Assembly (NCBI RefSeq): GCF_002341865.1
Contig: NZ_DDOV01000033.1
Span: 46,937-64,563, forward strand
DNA length: 17,627 bases
Source of the DNA: Clostridium sp. UBA2485
GTDB taxonomy: Bacteria; Bacillota; Clostridia; Clostridiales; Clostridiaceae
Reading direction: 5' to 3'
Part shown: in pieces, positions 1 through 7,813 of the stretch
Layout: each line of letters starts with the position of its first letter
How positions within the stretch are numbered: the stretch's first letter is position 1
Program-made: the position numbers and the translations under genes
The notes under the pieces: generated by a model
The model's database searches: none
What the model was told of the DNA's origin: nothing
The model's input: only the letters and a program-made list of their open reading frames with translations

Positions 1-19
1 AATTTTTACCATGAATGCA

Positions 20-160
20 AATTAAGAATGAATAATGAAGAATTATGGTTAAAACTCCAAGGCCGAAGCTTTGGAGTTTCTTAAATAAATTTTATTTTAA
101 GAAATTCACTAAAGGTGAATTTCATCCTAAATTCGTATTCTTAACTATTAATTCTTAATT
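20..160. repeat. MITE-like hairpin repeat element, copy 1
   Basis: A 141-base element is bounded by an imperfect inverted repeat: 20-43 against the reverse complement of 137-160, with 21 of 24 positions matching by eye. Inside are three hairpins. 52-63 pairs with 68-79 (12 bp including one G-T pair, CGAA loop). 78-85 pairs with 96-103. 101-109 pairs perfectly with 115-123 (9 bp). There is no coding potential. The layout (outer arms, the word AATTATGGT, then hairpins) recurs at 7629-7813. Mobility is inferred from the terminal inverted repeat and the multiple copies; no target duplication was identified. Confidence 0.6.
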
Positions 161-288
161 TCTAAGGATTTAAGCTATTTTTATAAAAAATTTATTTTCC
201 AGAGTACATTTTAAACTTTTATATTAGTTCTCTATATTGAAGTCATTTTTGAATAATTATTTATTTCATGTCATAAATTAATTTAAAT

Positions 289-336
289 ACTCTTTTATCC
301 TAATATATATAATCTATAGGATTAAAGAGTTTTTTA
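289..336 (+). terminator. Rho-independent terminator of an upstream gene
   Basis: A 14-bp stem (289-302 with 317-330, one T-T mismatch) is followed by a run of six T on the plus strand. It would end transcription of a plus-strand gene lying left of the window. Between copy 1 of the repeat and this hairpin (161-288) I see only AT-rich sequence. Confidence 0.7.
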
Positions 337-374
337 AATAAATAGCAATCTTTACATTTTTTTCAAATTATATA

Positions 375-403
375 TTGTATTTAAAACCATATTATGTTAT
401 AAT
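375..403 (+). promoter_or_regulatory. Sigma-A-type promoter of the P-type ATPase gene
   Basis: TTGTAT (375-380) and TATAAT (398-403) are separated by 17 bp, a near-consensus vegetative promoter. It would give a leader of about 90 nt before the ATG at 502. Just downstream, 414-424 reads ATAAC-A-GTTAT, a short palindrome that could be an operator, though this is weak. Confidence 0.6.
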
Positions 404-444
404 ATTTTCTGTAATAACAGTTATTTCAATTTTTATCATTATCT

Positions 445-476
445 TCCACAATAATAATTTTTGTATATTTTGTGGA
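445..476 (+). promoter_or_regulatory. Inverted repeat in the ATPase mRNA leader
   Basis: TCCACAA (445-451) is complementary to TTGTGGA (470-476). Flanking partial pairing of ATTATC with GATAAT extends the stem. The hairpin lies just ahead of the Shine-Dalgarno GAGGTGAT (489-496). It could modulate translation or mRNA stability, or be a protein-binding site. No known riboswitch class was recognised. Confidence 0.3.
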
Positions 477-501
477 TAATATATTTTAGAGGTGATTTTT
501 A

Positions 502-3150
502 ATGTGGTTTAGCAAAAGTTCAGAAGAAGTCTTAAAAGAATTTCAAACCAATAGCATTACTGGCCTGACGTCCAAAGAAGTTGAAGAGAAAAAAAAGCAG
601 TTTGGGCTAAATAAATTTGCAACAAAAAAACCTAGAACTAAAATTCAAATGTTTTTTTCTCAACTTCAAGATATCTTAATTTATATATTAATTGCCGCTG
701 CAATACTATCTGCTGTTGTAGGAGAAGTTAGTGATACTATCATCATTGGAGTTGTCATACTAATTAATGCGATAGTAGGAATGGTTCAAGAAGCCAAAGC
801 TGAAAAAGCACTGGATGCACTAAAACAACTTTCTACGCCCAAAGCTATAGTTAAAAGAGATGGTGAGCTTACGGAAATACCCTCTGAGGAGGTCGTTCCA
901 GGAGATGTAATTATTATAGATGCTGGAAGATATATTCCCTGTGATTTAAGATTAATTGAAAGTGCAAATCTTAAAATTGAGGAATCTGCCCTTACAGGAG
1001 AATCTGTTCCTGTTGATAAAGATGCAAATATTTTAATAACTAGCGATGATATTTCTTTGGGCGATCAAAAAAATATGGCATTCATGTCTACTTTAGCTAC
1101 TTATGGTAGAGGAATAGGTATAGCTGTTGGTACAGGAATGAACACTGAAATCGGTAAAATAGCAAAAATGCTCGATGAAAGCGAAAATGAACAAACCCCA
1201 CTTCAAAAGAAACTTGAAGAGTTAGGAAAAATTTTAGGATTTTTAGCTATAGGTGTATGTATAGCTATGTTTGTAATAGGCTTACTTCAAGGTAGAGATA
1301 AACTGGAAATGTTTATGATCTCTATAAGCCTAGCGGTAGCAGCAATTCCTGAAGGTCTAGCTGCTATAGTTACAATAGTGCTTGCTATTGGTGTTCAAAA
1401 AATGATAAAACAAAATGCTATAATTAGAAAACTTCCTTCAGTTGAAACCTTAGGATCAGTAAATATAATTTGCTCAGATAAAACTGGTACATTAACTCAA
1501 AATAAAATGACAGTAGTAAAATTTTATTCTGATAATATCTTAGATGATATAGATAAATTAAATATAAATAATCCTATACACAAGTTGTTAATAGAAAATA
1601 TGGTACTTTGTAACGATGCTACAGCTAGAGAAAATTCAAAAACTGGTGACCCAACTGAGATAGCATTGTTAGAAGCAGGAAATATGTTTAATATCTATAA
1701 AGAAGATCTAGAATCTTCACATAAAAGAATGGATGAAGTTCCTTTTGATTCTGATAGAAAATTAATGACCACTGTAAACAAATACGATAATGAATATTAC
1801 GTTATGACTAAGGGTGCAACAGACAACTTATTAAATATCTGTACTAATGCTTATATAAATAATGAAATAATACCTTTAACTGAAGAATTAAAAGATACTT
1901 TCTTAAAATCAGCTTATGATATGTCTGATGATGCACTCAGGGTTTTAGGTTGTGCTTATAAAATTATCCCTTCAACTAATGTTGAAATCAATAACCTAGA
2001 AAATGATTTAACTTTCGTAGGTTTAGTTGGTATGATAGACCCTCCTAGACTTGAAGTTAAAGATTCTATTGCTCTATGTAAAAAGTCTGGCATAAAAACT
2101 ATAATGATTACCGGTGATCATAAAAATACTGCTTTTGCTATAGCAAAAGAATTAGAAATTGTAAATGACATCACTGAAGTTATTTCAGGCGCTGACCTTG
2201 ATAAATTACCTGATGAAGAATTGTCTAATAAAATAGATAGCTTACGAGTATTTGCAAGAGTTTCACCTGAACATAAGGTTAAAATCGTTAAAGCTTTTAA
2301 GTCAAAAGGAAATATAGTATCTATGACCGGTGACGGTGTTAATGATGCTCCTTCATTAAAAGCTGCTGACATAGGAGTTGCAATGGGTATTACAGGAACA
2401 GATGTGGCTAAAGGTGCTTCTGATATGATATTAACAGACGATAACTTTTCTACCATAGTCTCTGCTATAAAAGAAGGTAGAAATATATTTAATAATATCA
2501 AAAAGTCTGTAGTATTTTTAATTTCTTGTAATGCAGGAGAAATTGTTTCCCTATTCTTTGCCATACTTTTAGGATGGGCTACTCCACTTAATGCAACTCA
2601 TATATTATGGGTCAACTTAATTACAGATACTTTCCCTGCATTAGCATTAGGTATGGACCCAGGTGATAAAGATGTAATGAACAAAAAACCTCGTAATCCT
2701 AAATCAAGTATATTTAAAGGATCAACTTTAAGCTTAGTAGCTAACGGAATCCTAATAGGTTCCTTAACCTTAATTGCTTTCGTCTATGGCGCTAGAACTT
2801 ATGGTGGTGCAGATGTTTCATTATTAGCTATGCCTAAGCAGGTTTTAATCCATGCTCAAACTCTAGCTTTTACGGTTTTAAGTGGAACCCAATTAATTCA
2901 CTCATTAAATATGAGGAACGAAACTAAATCTATATTCCAAATAGGATTATTTTCAAATATGTATTTAATTGGTGCTATAATACTAGGATTTTTACTTCAA
3001 TTAATAGTAATATCCGTTACTCCAATAGCAAATTTATTTGGAGTATATAAGCTTACAATTAATGATTGGGAATTCGTATTTCTACTAAGTTTAGTGCCAT
3101 TAGTATTTAATGAAATTGCTAAATTAATAAAAAGACTAAGAATGAGATAA
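502..3150 (+). CDS. Cation-translocating P-type ATPase, SERCA-like Ca2+ type (P2A)
   Basis: This 882-residue membrane pump couples ATP hydrolysis to cation export. Motifs seen in order: the N-terminal cation ATPase domain, the actuator loop TGES (165-168), the M4 PEGL with E284, phosphorylated D326 in CSDKTGTLT, MITGDH, and the hinge TGDGVND (609-615). M5 carries N677 and E680 (SCNAGE) and M6 carries N705, T708 and D709 (NLITD). These match the residues that form both Ca2+ sites of SERCA-type pumps, so Ca2+ is the likely substrate (inference; Mn2+ cannot be excluded). About ten transmembrane helices are evident and the length is typical of bacterial P2A pumps. The ATG is preceded by AGAGGTGAT at 488-496. 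The gene is monocistronic, with its own promoter and a terminator at 3152-3181. Confidence 0.93.
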   Translation: MWFSKSSEEVLKEFQTNSITGLTSKEVEEKKKQFGLNKFATKKPRTKIQMFFSQLQDILIYILIAAAILSAVVGEVSDTIIIGVVILINAIVGMVQEAKAEKALDALKQLSTPKAIVKRDGELTEIPSEEVVPGDVIIIDAGRYIPCDLRLIESANLKIEESALTGESVPVDKDANILITSDDISLGDQKNMAFMSTLATYGRGIGIAVGTGMNTEIGKIAKMLDESENEQTPLQKKLEELGKILGFLAIGVCIAMFVIGLLQGRDKLEMFMISISLAVAAIPEGLAAIVTIVLAIGVQKMIKQNAIIRKLPSVETLGSVNIICSDKTGTLTQNKMTVVKFYSDNILDDIDKLNINNPIHKLLIENMVLCNDATARENSKTGDPTEIALLEAGNMFNIYKEDLESSHKRMDEVPFDSDRKLMTTVNKYDNEYYVMTKGATDNLLNICTNAYINNEIIPLTEELKDTFLKSAYDMSDDALRVLGCAYKIIPSTNVEINNLENDLTFVGLVGMIDPPRLEVKDSIALCKKSGIKTIMITGDHKNTAFAIAKELEIVNDITEVISGADLDKLPDEELSNKIDSLRVFARVSPEHKVKIVKAFKSKGNIVSMTGDGVNDAPSLKAADIGVAMGITGTDVAKGASDMILTDDNFSTIVSAIKEGRNIFNNIKKSVVFLISCNAGEIVSLFFAILLGWATPLNATHILWVNLITDTFPALALGMDPGDKDVMNKKPRNPKSSIFKGSTLSLVANGILIGSLTLIAFVYGARTYGGADVSLLAMPKQVLIHAQTLAFTVLSGTQLIHSLNMRNETKSIFQIGLFSNMYLIGAIILGFLLQLIVISVTPIANLFGVYKLTINDWEFVFLLSLVPLVFNEIAKLIKRLRMR

Positions 3151-3151
3151 T

Positions 3152-3181
3152 ATAAGGAAGCCTAGAACTAGGCTTCCTTAT
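3152..3181. terminator. Bidirectional terminator between convergent genes
   Basis: A perfect 13-bp stem (3152-3164 with 3169-3181, GAAC loop) lies between the stop of the ATPase gene and the end of the convergent metallo-hydrolase gene. The T tracts are weak on both sides, but position and stem strength support a shared terminator. Confidence 0.7.
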
Positions 3182-3243
3182 TACGTTTATCAACGTACTT
3201 CATAATATTATTTATTTTTAAGACTTATTAACTCCACTTTAAA

Positions 3244-4068
3244 TTATATTGAAATCGCCTGACCAGAACATAAGTAATTAATCTGATCATGTAATATTCC
3301 TTTTAATTGTTCATATGCTTTTTCACCAGTACAATGACAGGTATAATATATTGATTTTTTTCCACTTAAGTATTTCCCAATATTATTTATCAATTCTACA
3401 TTTACACATTTGCTATGCACAGGATTGTATAAATGAAAACCTCCAATAGCAAAATCTATATTTTTCTTAGTGATATCCTCAGCCTGTTCTAAGATATTAA
3501 CTATTCCACGATGAGCACATCCAGCAAAAAGATAACTCTTGTTATTAGATGTAATTATAAGATTTTGTTCATGATTAAAATTATCACGAATAAACAACTT
3601 CTCTTCTTTTACGTATAATCTTTTATTTGATGTTGGCAGCATTTTATTTGAGTTTATTTTGTTAAAAATAATAAGTTCATCATCTATTTTATAAATATCG
3701 TCAACTAAGATAATTCTATCACTTTCTCTTAGCTTGCTATCTAAACCTATATAATATTTAAACAAACCTAAAACATTAGTATAGTACTTATCAAAGGCAT
3801 TTTTATGAATATAAATTTTTGCCTTATCATTTACTTTTAAAAATTCTTTTAATCCTCCACCATGATCTTTATGCCCATGAGATATTACAACAATATCTAC
3901 TTCCGAAATATCTATATTTAATTTTATAGCATTTTTTATAAATAAATCATTAGGCCCAACATCAAATAACATATTATGCTTTTCAGTTTTTATGTGTATA
4001 GATAATCCATGTTTACTGTCATATTGTGAAGATAGTGCATTGTTTTCTAGTAATGCTGTAACCTTCAT
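3244..4068 (-). CDS. Metallo-beta-lactamase-fold hydrolase, COG1237 type
   Basis: This is a 274-residue cytoplasmic protein without a signal peptide. The metal motif HxHxDH is present as H64, H66, D68 and H69 in SHGHKDHGG. Further candidate ligands are H186 (GCAHRG), H212 (GGFHL) and H245 (TCHCTG). The GCAHRGIVN and CHCTG signatures are those of the COG1237 branch, which is often annotated as a dihydropterin ribofuranosyl-aminobenzene phosphate synthase-like protein. The true substrate is unknown, so I do not assign that reaction. The ATG at 4068 has AGGAG at 4075-4079. A candidate own promoter lies at 4112-4140. The upstream DUF2207 gene has no obvious terminator, so read-through is possible. 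Confidence 0.85.
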   Translation of the reverse strand: MKVTALLENNALSSQYDSKHGLSIHIKTEKHNMLFDVGPNDLFIKNAIKLNIDISEVDIVVISHGHKDHGGGLKEFLKVNDKAKIYIHKNAFDKYYTNVLGLFKYYIGLDSKLRESDRIILVDDIYKIDDELIIFNKINSNKMLPTSNKRLYVKEEKLFIRDNFNHEQNLIITSNNKSYLFAGCAHRGIVNILEQAEDITKKNIDFAIGGFHLYNPVHSKCVNVELINNIGKYLSGKKSIYYTCHCTGEKAYEQLKGILHDQINYLCSGQAISI

Positions 4069-4088
4069 ATTTTATCTCCTCTTCATAT

Positions 4089-4140
4089 TAAAATCCTTTA
4101 TAAATTAATATATTATATTTTATTTATATAAGGATTTTAA
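4089..4140 (-). promoter_or_regulatory. Candidate promoter of the MBL gene flanked by an inverted repeat
   Basis: On the minus strand TTAAAA (4140-4135) and TATAAT (4117-4112) are spaced by 17 bp. TAAAATCCTT (4089-4098) and AAGGATTTTA (4130-4139) form an inverted repeat whose arms cover the -35 box and the region just after the start site. A third AATCCTTATAA word lies at 4146-4156. The arrangement suits an operator pair, but AT-richness makes chance matches plausible. Confidence 0.35.
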
Positions 4141-4237
4141 CGGTTAATCCTTATAATATAGATATTGTTTCTTATGAAAATTCTATTTAAAGATCTGTTA
4201 GTAAAATTAATCTCTATTTTTTCCTAATTTTTCATTA

Positions 4238-6028
4238 TTAAAATCCACCTGCTCCACCACCACTGCAGCCACCACCGCCTCCAGTTGAAGTACCTCCGTT
4301 ATAGCCTACTGTACTGGAAAAGACACCATAAGATCCATAGTATATAAATGAATTTGTGGTTGTAAAATTATCAAAGTTAAGATAATTTATAAGCCATATA
4401 TTAGTAGCATATATTGATGAAGTCAATGCAAATTCTCTAAACTCTTCAAGTCTTTTTCTGCTAACATTCAAAGTTATCATATAAGGTAGATATTCATCTA
4501 AAGGGTACATCATAGCCATTGAACCTAATTCTCTACCTTCAAAGTTTGTTTTTACTTTTTTCCATTTCATTTTTTCACTATAACCATAATTGCTTAATCT
4601 TATTATTAGTCCTATACCTAGTACAAATATAATTATACTAATTATAAGTGATAAGATAGCTATAACATTTCCATTAACTAATGATATGATTGATATAATA
4701 AAAGTCATAATAGATAGAATTATATATGAAACTCCAGATTTTCTATTACTTTTATCAAAATAATTATTATCTTTTGCTAAATCATCTACTTTCTTTACCC
4801 ATTTATGGTAACTTGCCATAAAATTAATTCCTTTTTCTTTATCTTTGGCGATTTTTTCTATCTCTTTCATAGTTATTTCGTTATCATAATTACTTATATC
4901 TATCAACCAATCTATTAGATACTGTTCATGAGCTAAAAGCTTCTCATATGGCTTATCTAAGACTATTATTTTATAATCCTCATTCTTTCCTACTGTATTG
5001 TTCTCTAACCCTATAAATCCTCTTCTATTCAAATCTAATAAGGTAGTTATAAACTCTGTAGTTGTAACTGCTCCATTATAGAATCTTGACAGTATAGCAG
5101 GACTACATTTTTCTGGAAACTCATTAAAATCTTCAGTTTTTATGATTCTTTTTGTAATTTTCATATAAAAAATAATAAACGTTAATCCTATAATTAAAAA
5201 TATATAAACTAGAAAATTAATGCCTTTTTTAATATTTTTATTGGTTTCTACCCTCTTTTCATAGTCTAATCTTTTTCTTTCTTCTTTTTGTAGTATTTCT
5301 GTTAATCCATCTTTATTCTCAGTTTTAGTAGAGCTTATTAAAATATCTTTTGGGAATAAAACTCTGCCAGTGAGATACATATCTTTTTTAATATCCGTCG
5401 CTTCAAATATTATTTTATTATTTTCAATTTTAGCTGTAGGAAATCCATCCCCTGTATCAAAAAATGCATTAATATCTTTCTCTGATACCTCTTTAGGAAG
5501 CGCTATTACTCCATTAAAGCTGTCTATCTCACTTTTATAACCTTTATCCCAAAAATTATAATATAACTCTCCAACATCATTATATAAGGTAGTTACGTCA
5601 GATAATGTATAACTAAGCTTAATTTTTCTCTTTACATTTTTTGATGGAATATATAATTTAACCCTAAATAAATTTTTATTTTCTTCTGCTATTTCATAAA
5701 GAAAACTATCTCCATTTTTAGCCTTTTCACTATATTTAAATTCTTTTTCTACCTCATCTTCTATAAGAAAAACTTTTAAATCTTTAATGCCATTTGTTCC
5801 CTCTGTAGAAATATCTTTAAAAGCCCCATTAAATTTTCCACTGAAATCCATAATCAATATTTCTTCAACCTTTAATGATCCATCCTTTAAAATATTAACT
5901 GTGGAATTTAATTCATTAATTTTAACCTCTTTGTCATTGGCATAAACAACTATAGAAGTTGAAATTATAAATATTAACATTAAGCTAAAAACTTTGAATA
6001 AATTTATTGTTAATTTTTTGTTATTCAT
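4238..6028 (-). CDS. DUF2207 domain-containing membrane protein with Gly-rich tail
   Basis: This is a 596-residue protein. A signal peptide (about 1-30, ending VVYA) is followed by an extracellular beta-rich DUF2207 domain (about 33-230). Next come a charged linker, a transmembrane helix at 269-289, a cytoplasmic segment at 290-430, and two more helices (434-452 and 455-476). The C-terminus is glycine-rich, with a GGGGG run, one Cys and ending GGF; this tail is a hallmark of the family (YciQ-like proteins). The molecular function is not established. The ATG at 6028 is preceded by GAGGTGA at 6033-6039. No convincing terminator follows the stop at 4238, so transcripts may continue into the metallo-hydrolase gene. 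Its own promoter was not resolved within 6081-6215. Confidence 0.85.
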   Translation of the reverse strand: MNNKKLTINLFKVFSLMLIFIISTSIVVYANDKEVKINELNSTVNILKDGSLKVEEILIMDFSGKFNGAFKDISTEGTNGIKDLKVFLIEDEVEKEFKYSEKAKNGDSFLYEIAEENKNLFRVKLYIPSKNVKRKIKLSYTLSDVTTLYNDVGELYYNFWDKGYKSEIDSFNGVIALPKEVSEKDINAFFDTGDGFPTAKIENNKIIFEATDIKKDMYLTGRVLFPKDILISSTKTENKDGLTEILQKEERKRLDYEKRVETNKNIKKGINFLVYIFLIIGLTFIIFYMKITKRIIKTEDFNEFPEKCSPAILSRFYNGAVTTTEFITTLLDLNRRGFIGLENNTVGKNEDYKIIVLDKPYEKLLAHEQYLIDWLIDISNYDNEITMKEIEKIAKDKEKGINFMASYHKWVKKVDDLAKDNNYFDKSNRKSGVSYIILSIMTFIISIISLVNGNVIAILSLIISIIIFVLGIGLIIRLSNYGYSEKMKWKKVKTNFEGRELGSMAMMYPLDEYLPYMITLNVSRKRLEEFREFALTSSIYATNIWLINYLNFDNFTTTNSFIYYGSYGVFSSTVGYNGGTSTGGGGGCSGGGAGGF

Positions 6029-6054
6029 TTGCTCACCTCAATTGATATTACTAG

Positions 6055-6080
6055 AAAGAAATAGCTTATTAGATTTCTTT
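6055..6080 (-). promoter_or_regulatory. Short hairpin in the leader of the DUF2207 gene
   Basis: AAAGAAAT (6055-6062) pairs perfectly with ATTTCTTT (6073-6080) across a 10-nt loop, 15 bases upstream of the ribosome binding site. It may be an mRNA-leader structure or an operator; nothing more can be said. Confidence 0.25.
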
Positions 6081-6215
6081 AAAATTTAAAACCTTCTCCT
6101 AAAACCTAACTATATATATTTTCAATAAATTATTTTTAATTCCTCTTTTATATCCTTTATAAAAAATTTAGATTCTCATACTCTATAAATTATTCTTCAT
6201 AAAATTCAAGAAAGC

Positions 6216-6246
6216 AAAAATCATCATGATACACATGATGATTTTT
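6216..6246 (-). terminator. Rho-independent terminator of cvfB
   Basis: A perfect 13-bp stem (6216-6228 with 6234-6246, 5-nt loop) sits just after the cvfB stop codon. Read on the minus strand it ends in a T-rich tract (TTTTTGCTTTCTT). Confidence 0.85.
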
Positions 6247-6251
6247 CTTAT

Positions 6252-7091
6252 TTATATTAGCTTTGTTCCGTTTTCATCTTGTATTATTAGGTTTCTCTTC
6301 ATAAGTCCGCCTAGAGCTCTTTTAAAAGCATTTTTGCTTGTATTAAAAATACTTTTTATATCCTCTGGTGATGATTTATCATTTAATTTCATTGACCCAT
6401 GATTTTTCTTTAAATAATCTAATATAACAGTTTCTAAATCTTCTTTTTCTACTAGTCTACTTTTTCTTGAGGTTACACCAACTTGACCTTCTTCATAATA
6501 TCTTTTCACCCTAACCTTAATGGTTTCTCCTGCTTTAAGGTCATTATAGTACTCGTTTTTAAGTATTACTCCCCTATAAATGTTTTCTAAAGCTATCATA
6601 GCTGTTTCATTAGTTTGGAATCCATATATAGTCCCCTCAACCTCTTCTCCTATATTGTAGCTATTTGTATCATGAAGATATTTATCTATGTTAGTGGTAG
6701 CTGCTAAACGATTAGTTTTATCTAAGTATAGATAAAACAAGTATTTTTTTCCTACTTCTAACTTATATTTAATTTCCTTAAAAGGTACTAGTACATCCCT
6801 TTCAAGTCCTATGCTTATAAAAGCACCTACTTTGCTATTATCTACTACCTCTAAATAAGCAATTTCTCCTATTTGTGCTAAAGGATTTTTCATAGTAGCA
6901 ATGATTCTATCTTTAGAATCTCTATATATAAAAGCTTCTACTTCATCTTCAACCTGAAGTTCATTGCCTAATGCACTCTTTGTTGGTAATAAAATATCAT
7001 CAGAAGTATTATCAGTTTTCCCATCTAAATAATATCCAATTTCCGCTTTCCTTACAACTTTTAGTTTATTTATTTCTCCAATTTTTATCAT
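6252..7091 (-). CDS. cvfB: CvfB family S1-domain RNA-binding protein
   Basis: This 279-residue cytoplasmic protein has the CvfB/YitL architecture. Three OB/S1-like modules (about 1-66, 67-140, 145-212) are followed by a C-terminal winged helix (about 215-279). Recognisable segments are IGEINKLKV at the N-terminus, VGAFISIGLERDVLVP in module two, and VKRYYEEGQVGVTSRKS before the winged helix. In staphylococci CvfB binds RNA and affects virulence gene expression. Here only RNA binding is inferred. The ATG at 7091 is served by AGGAGA, whose first bases overlap the TAG stop (7104-7102) of the preceding sulfoxide reductase gene. The two genes are therefore co-transcribed and probably translationally coupled. 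A strong terminator follows. Confidence 0.9.
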   Translation of the reverse strand: MIKIGEINKLKVVRKAEIGYYLDGKTDNTSDDILLPTKSALGNELQVEDEVEAFIYRDSKDRIIATMKNPLAQIGEIAYLEVVDNSKVGAFISIGLERDVLVPFKEIKYKLEVGKKYLFYLYLDKTNRLAATTNIDKYLHDTNSYNIGEEVEGTIYGFQTNETAMIALENIYRGVILKNEYYNDLKAGETIKVRVKRYYEEGQVGVTSRKSRLVEKEDLETVILDYLKKNHGSMKLNDKSSPEDIKSIFNTSKNAFKRALGGLMKRNLIIQDENGTKLI

Positions 7092-7101
7092 ATATAATCT
7101 C

Positions 7102-7608
7102 CTAATTCTTCAAAAATTTTTCCCAATGTATATATTCATTTAGCTTATCTACAAATTTAGCTAAGTACTTTTCTTCTAATTCAGTAAATCTATTAAATAT
7201 TGGACTATCTATATCAAGAACACCATAAGCTATTCCATCTTTAATTATAGGTATTACAATTTCTGAATTAGACGCAGAATCACAAGCTATATGTCCTGGA
7301 AAGTTATGTACATTTTCAATTCTTTTTATTTCTTTATTTTCTGCTGCTGTTCCACAGACACCTTTTCCAAAAGCTATTCTGTTACAAGCAGGTCTACCTT
7401 GAAAAGGTCCTAAAACTAACTCATCTCCTCTAGTAAAGTAAAATCCACTCCAATTAATTTCATCTACAAGAGCATAAATAATTGCAGACGCATTTGAAAG
7501 ATTTGCTAAAACATCACTTTCACTGCTTAATTGACCTTCTAAAAGAGTTAGCATATATCTATATTTCTGTTCATTTGTCATTTTATTTATACTATCTAAC
7601 TTTATCAT
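7102..7608 (-). CDS. msrC: Free methionine-(R)-sulfoxide reductase (GAF domain)
   Basis: This 168-residue GAF-domain enzyme reduces free L-methionine-(R)-sulfoxide, using thiols to recycle the active site. The family signature is clear: WSGFYF, LGPFQGRPAC, GKGVCG, FPGHIACDSASNSEIVIP and GVLDIDSP. The three cysteines C75, C85 and C109 have the same spacing (10 and 24) as C84, C94 and C118 of the E. coli enzyme. The frame stays open upstream to an ATG at 7659, but that extension is repeat-element sequence. The ATG at 7608 has an ideal AAGGGGG site at 7614-7620 and starts where homology begins, so it is chosen. The gene leads into cvfB. Its likely role is repair of oxidised methionine and oxidative stress defence. 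Confidence 0.92.
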   Translation of the reverse strand: MIKLDSINKMTNEQKYRYMLTLLEGQLSSESDVLANLSNASAIIYALVDEINWSGFYFTRGDELVLGPFQGRPACNRIAFGKGVCGTAAENKEIKRIENVHNFPGHIACDSASNSEIVIPIIKDGIAYGVLDIDSPIFNRFTELEEKYLAKFVDKLNEYIHWEKFLKN

Positions 7609-7628
7609 TTTATGCCCCCTTACTTCTT

Positions 7629-7813
7629 CAATTGATAATTGAAAATGGACGATGGACAATTATGGTGAATTCTCAGCAAAGCATGAGAATTTTTTAAAAA
7701 TTTGTAAGTTACTTTTTATCTTGCCATTTTAAATTTAAAATTGGTTACAACATTCTTCGCTACTGCGAAGAAGTATTTATAATTTTCAATTGTCAAATTT
7801 CCATTGTCAATTC
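7629..7813. repeat. MITE-like hairpin repeat element, copy 2
   Basis: A 185-base element has long imperfect inverted ends: 7629-7662 against the reverse complement of the 3' end near 7779-7813, with about 26 of 33 positions matching by eye. Internal hairpins are 7668-7675 with 7684-7691 (8 bp), and a perfect 8-bp stem 7753-7760 with 7765-7772 (TACT loop). It fills the gap between the carbonic anhydrase-like gene and msrC. It touches the stop codon of the former and ends about 9 bases before the Shine-Dalgarno of the latter. Its first 21 bases match 17607-17627 at all but one position. Confidence 0.65.

Noticed and set aside
2118..2564. 148-residue minus-strand ORF inside the P-type ATPase gene
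   Set aside because: It lies wholly within a strongly conserved coding region on the other strand, with no ribosome site or recognisable protein; a shadow ORF.
7609..7659. 17-residue N-terminal extension of MsrC from an ATG at 7659
   Set aside because: The extension is repeat sequence, and the ATG at 7608 has a proper Shine-Dalgarno and matches the family's N-terminus.
7482..7697. 71-residue plus-strand ORF across msrC and the repeat
   Set aside because: Antisense to a well-supported enzyme and running into repeat DNA; no ribosome site.
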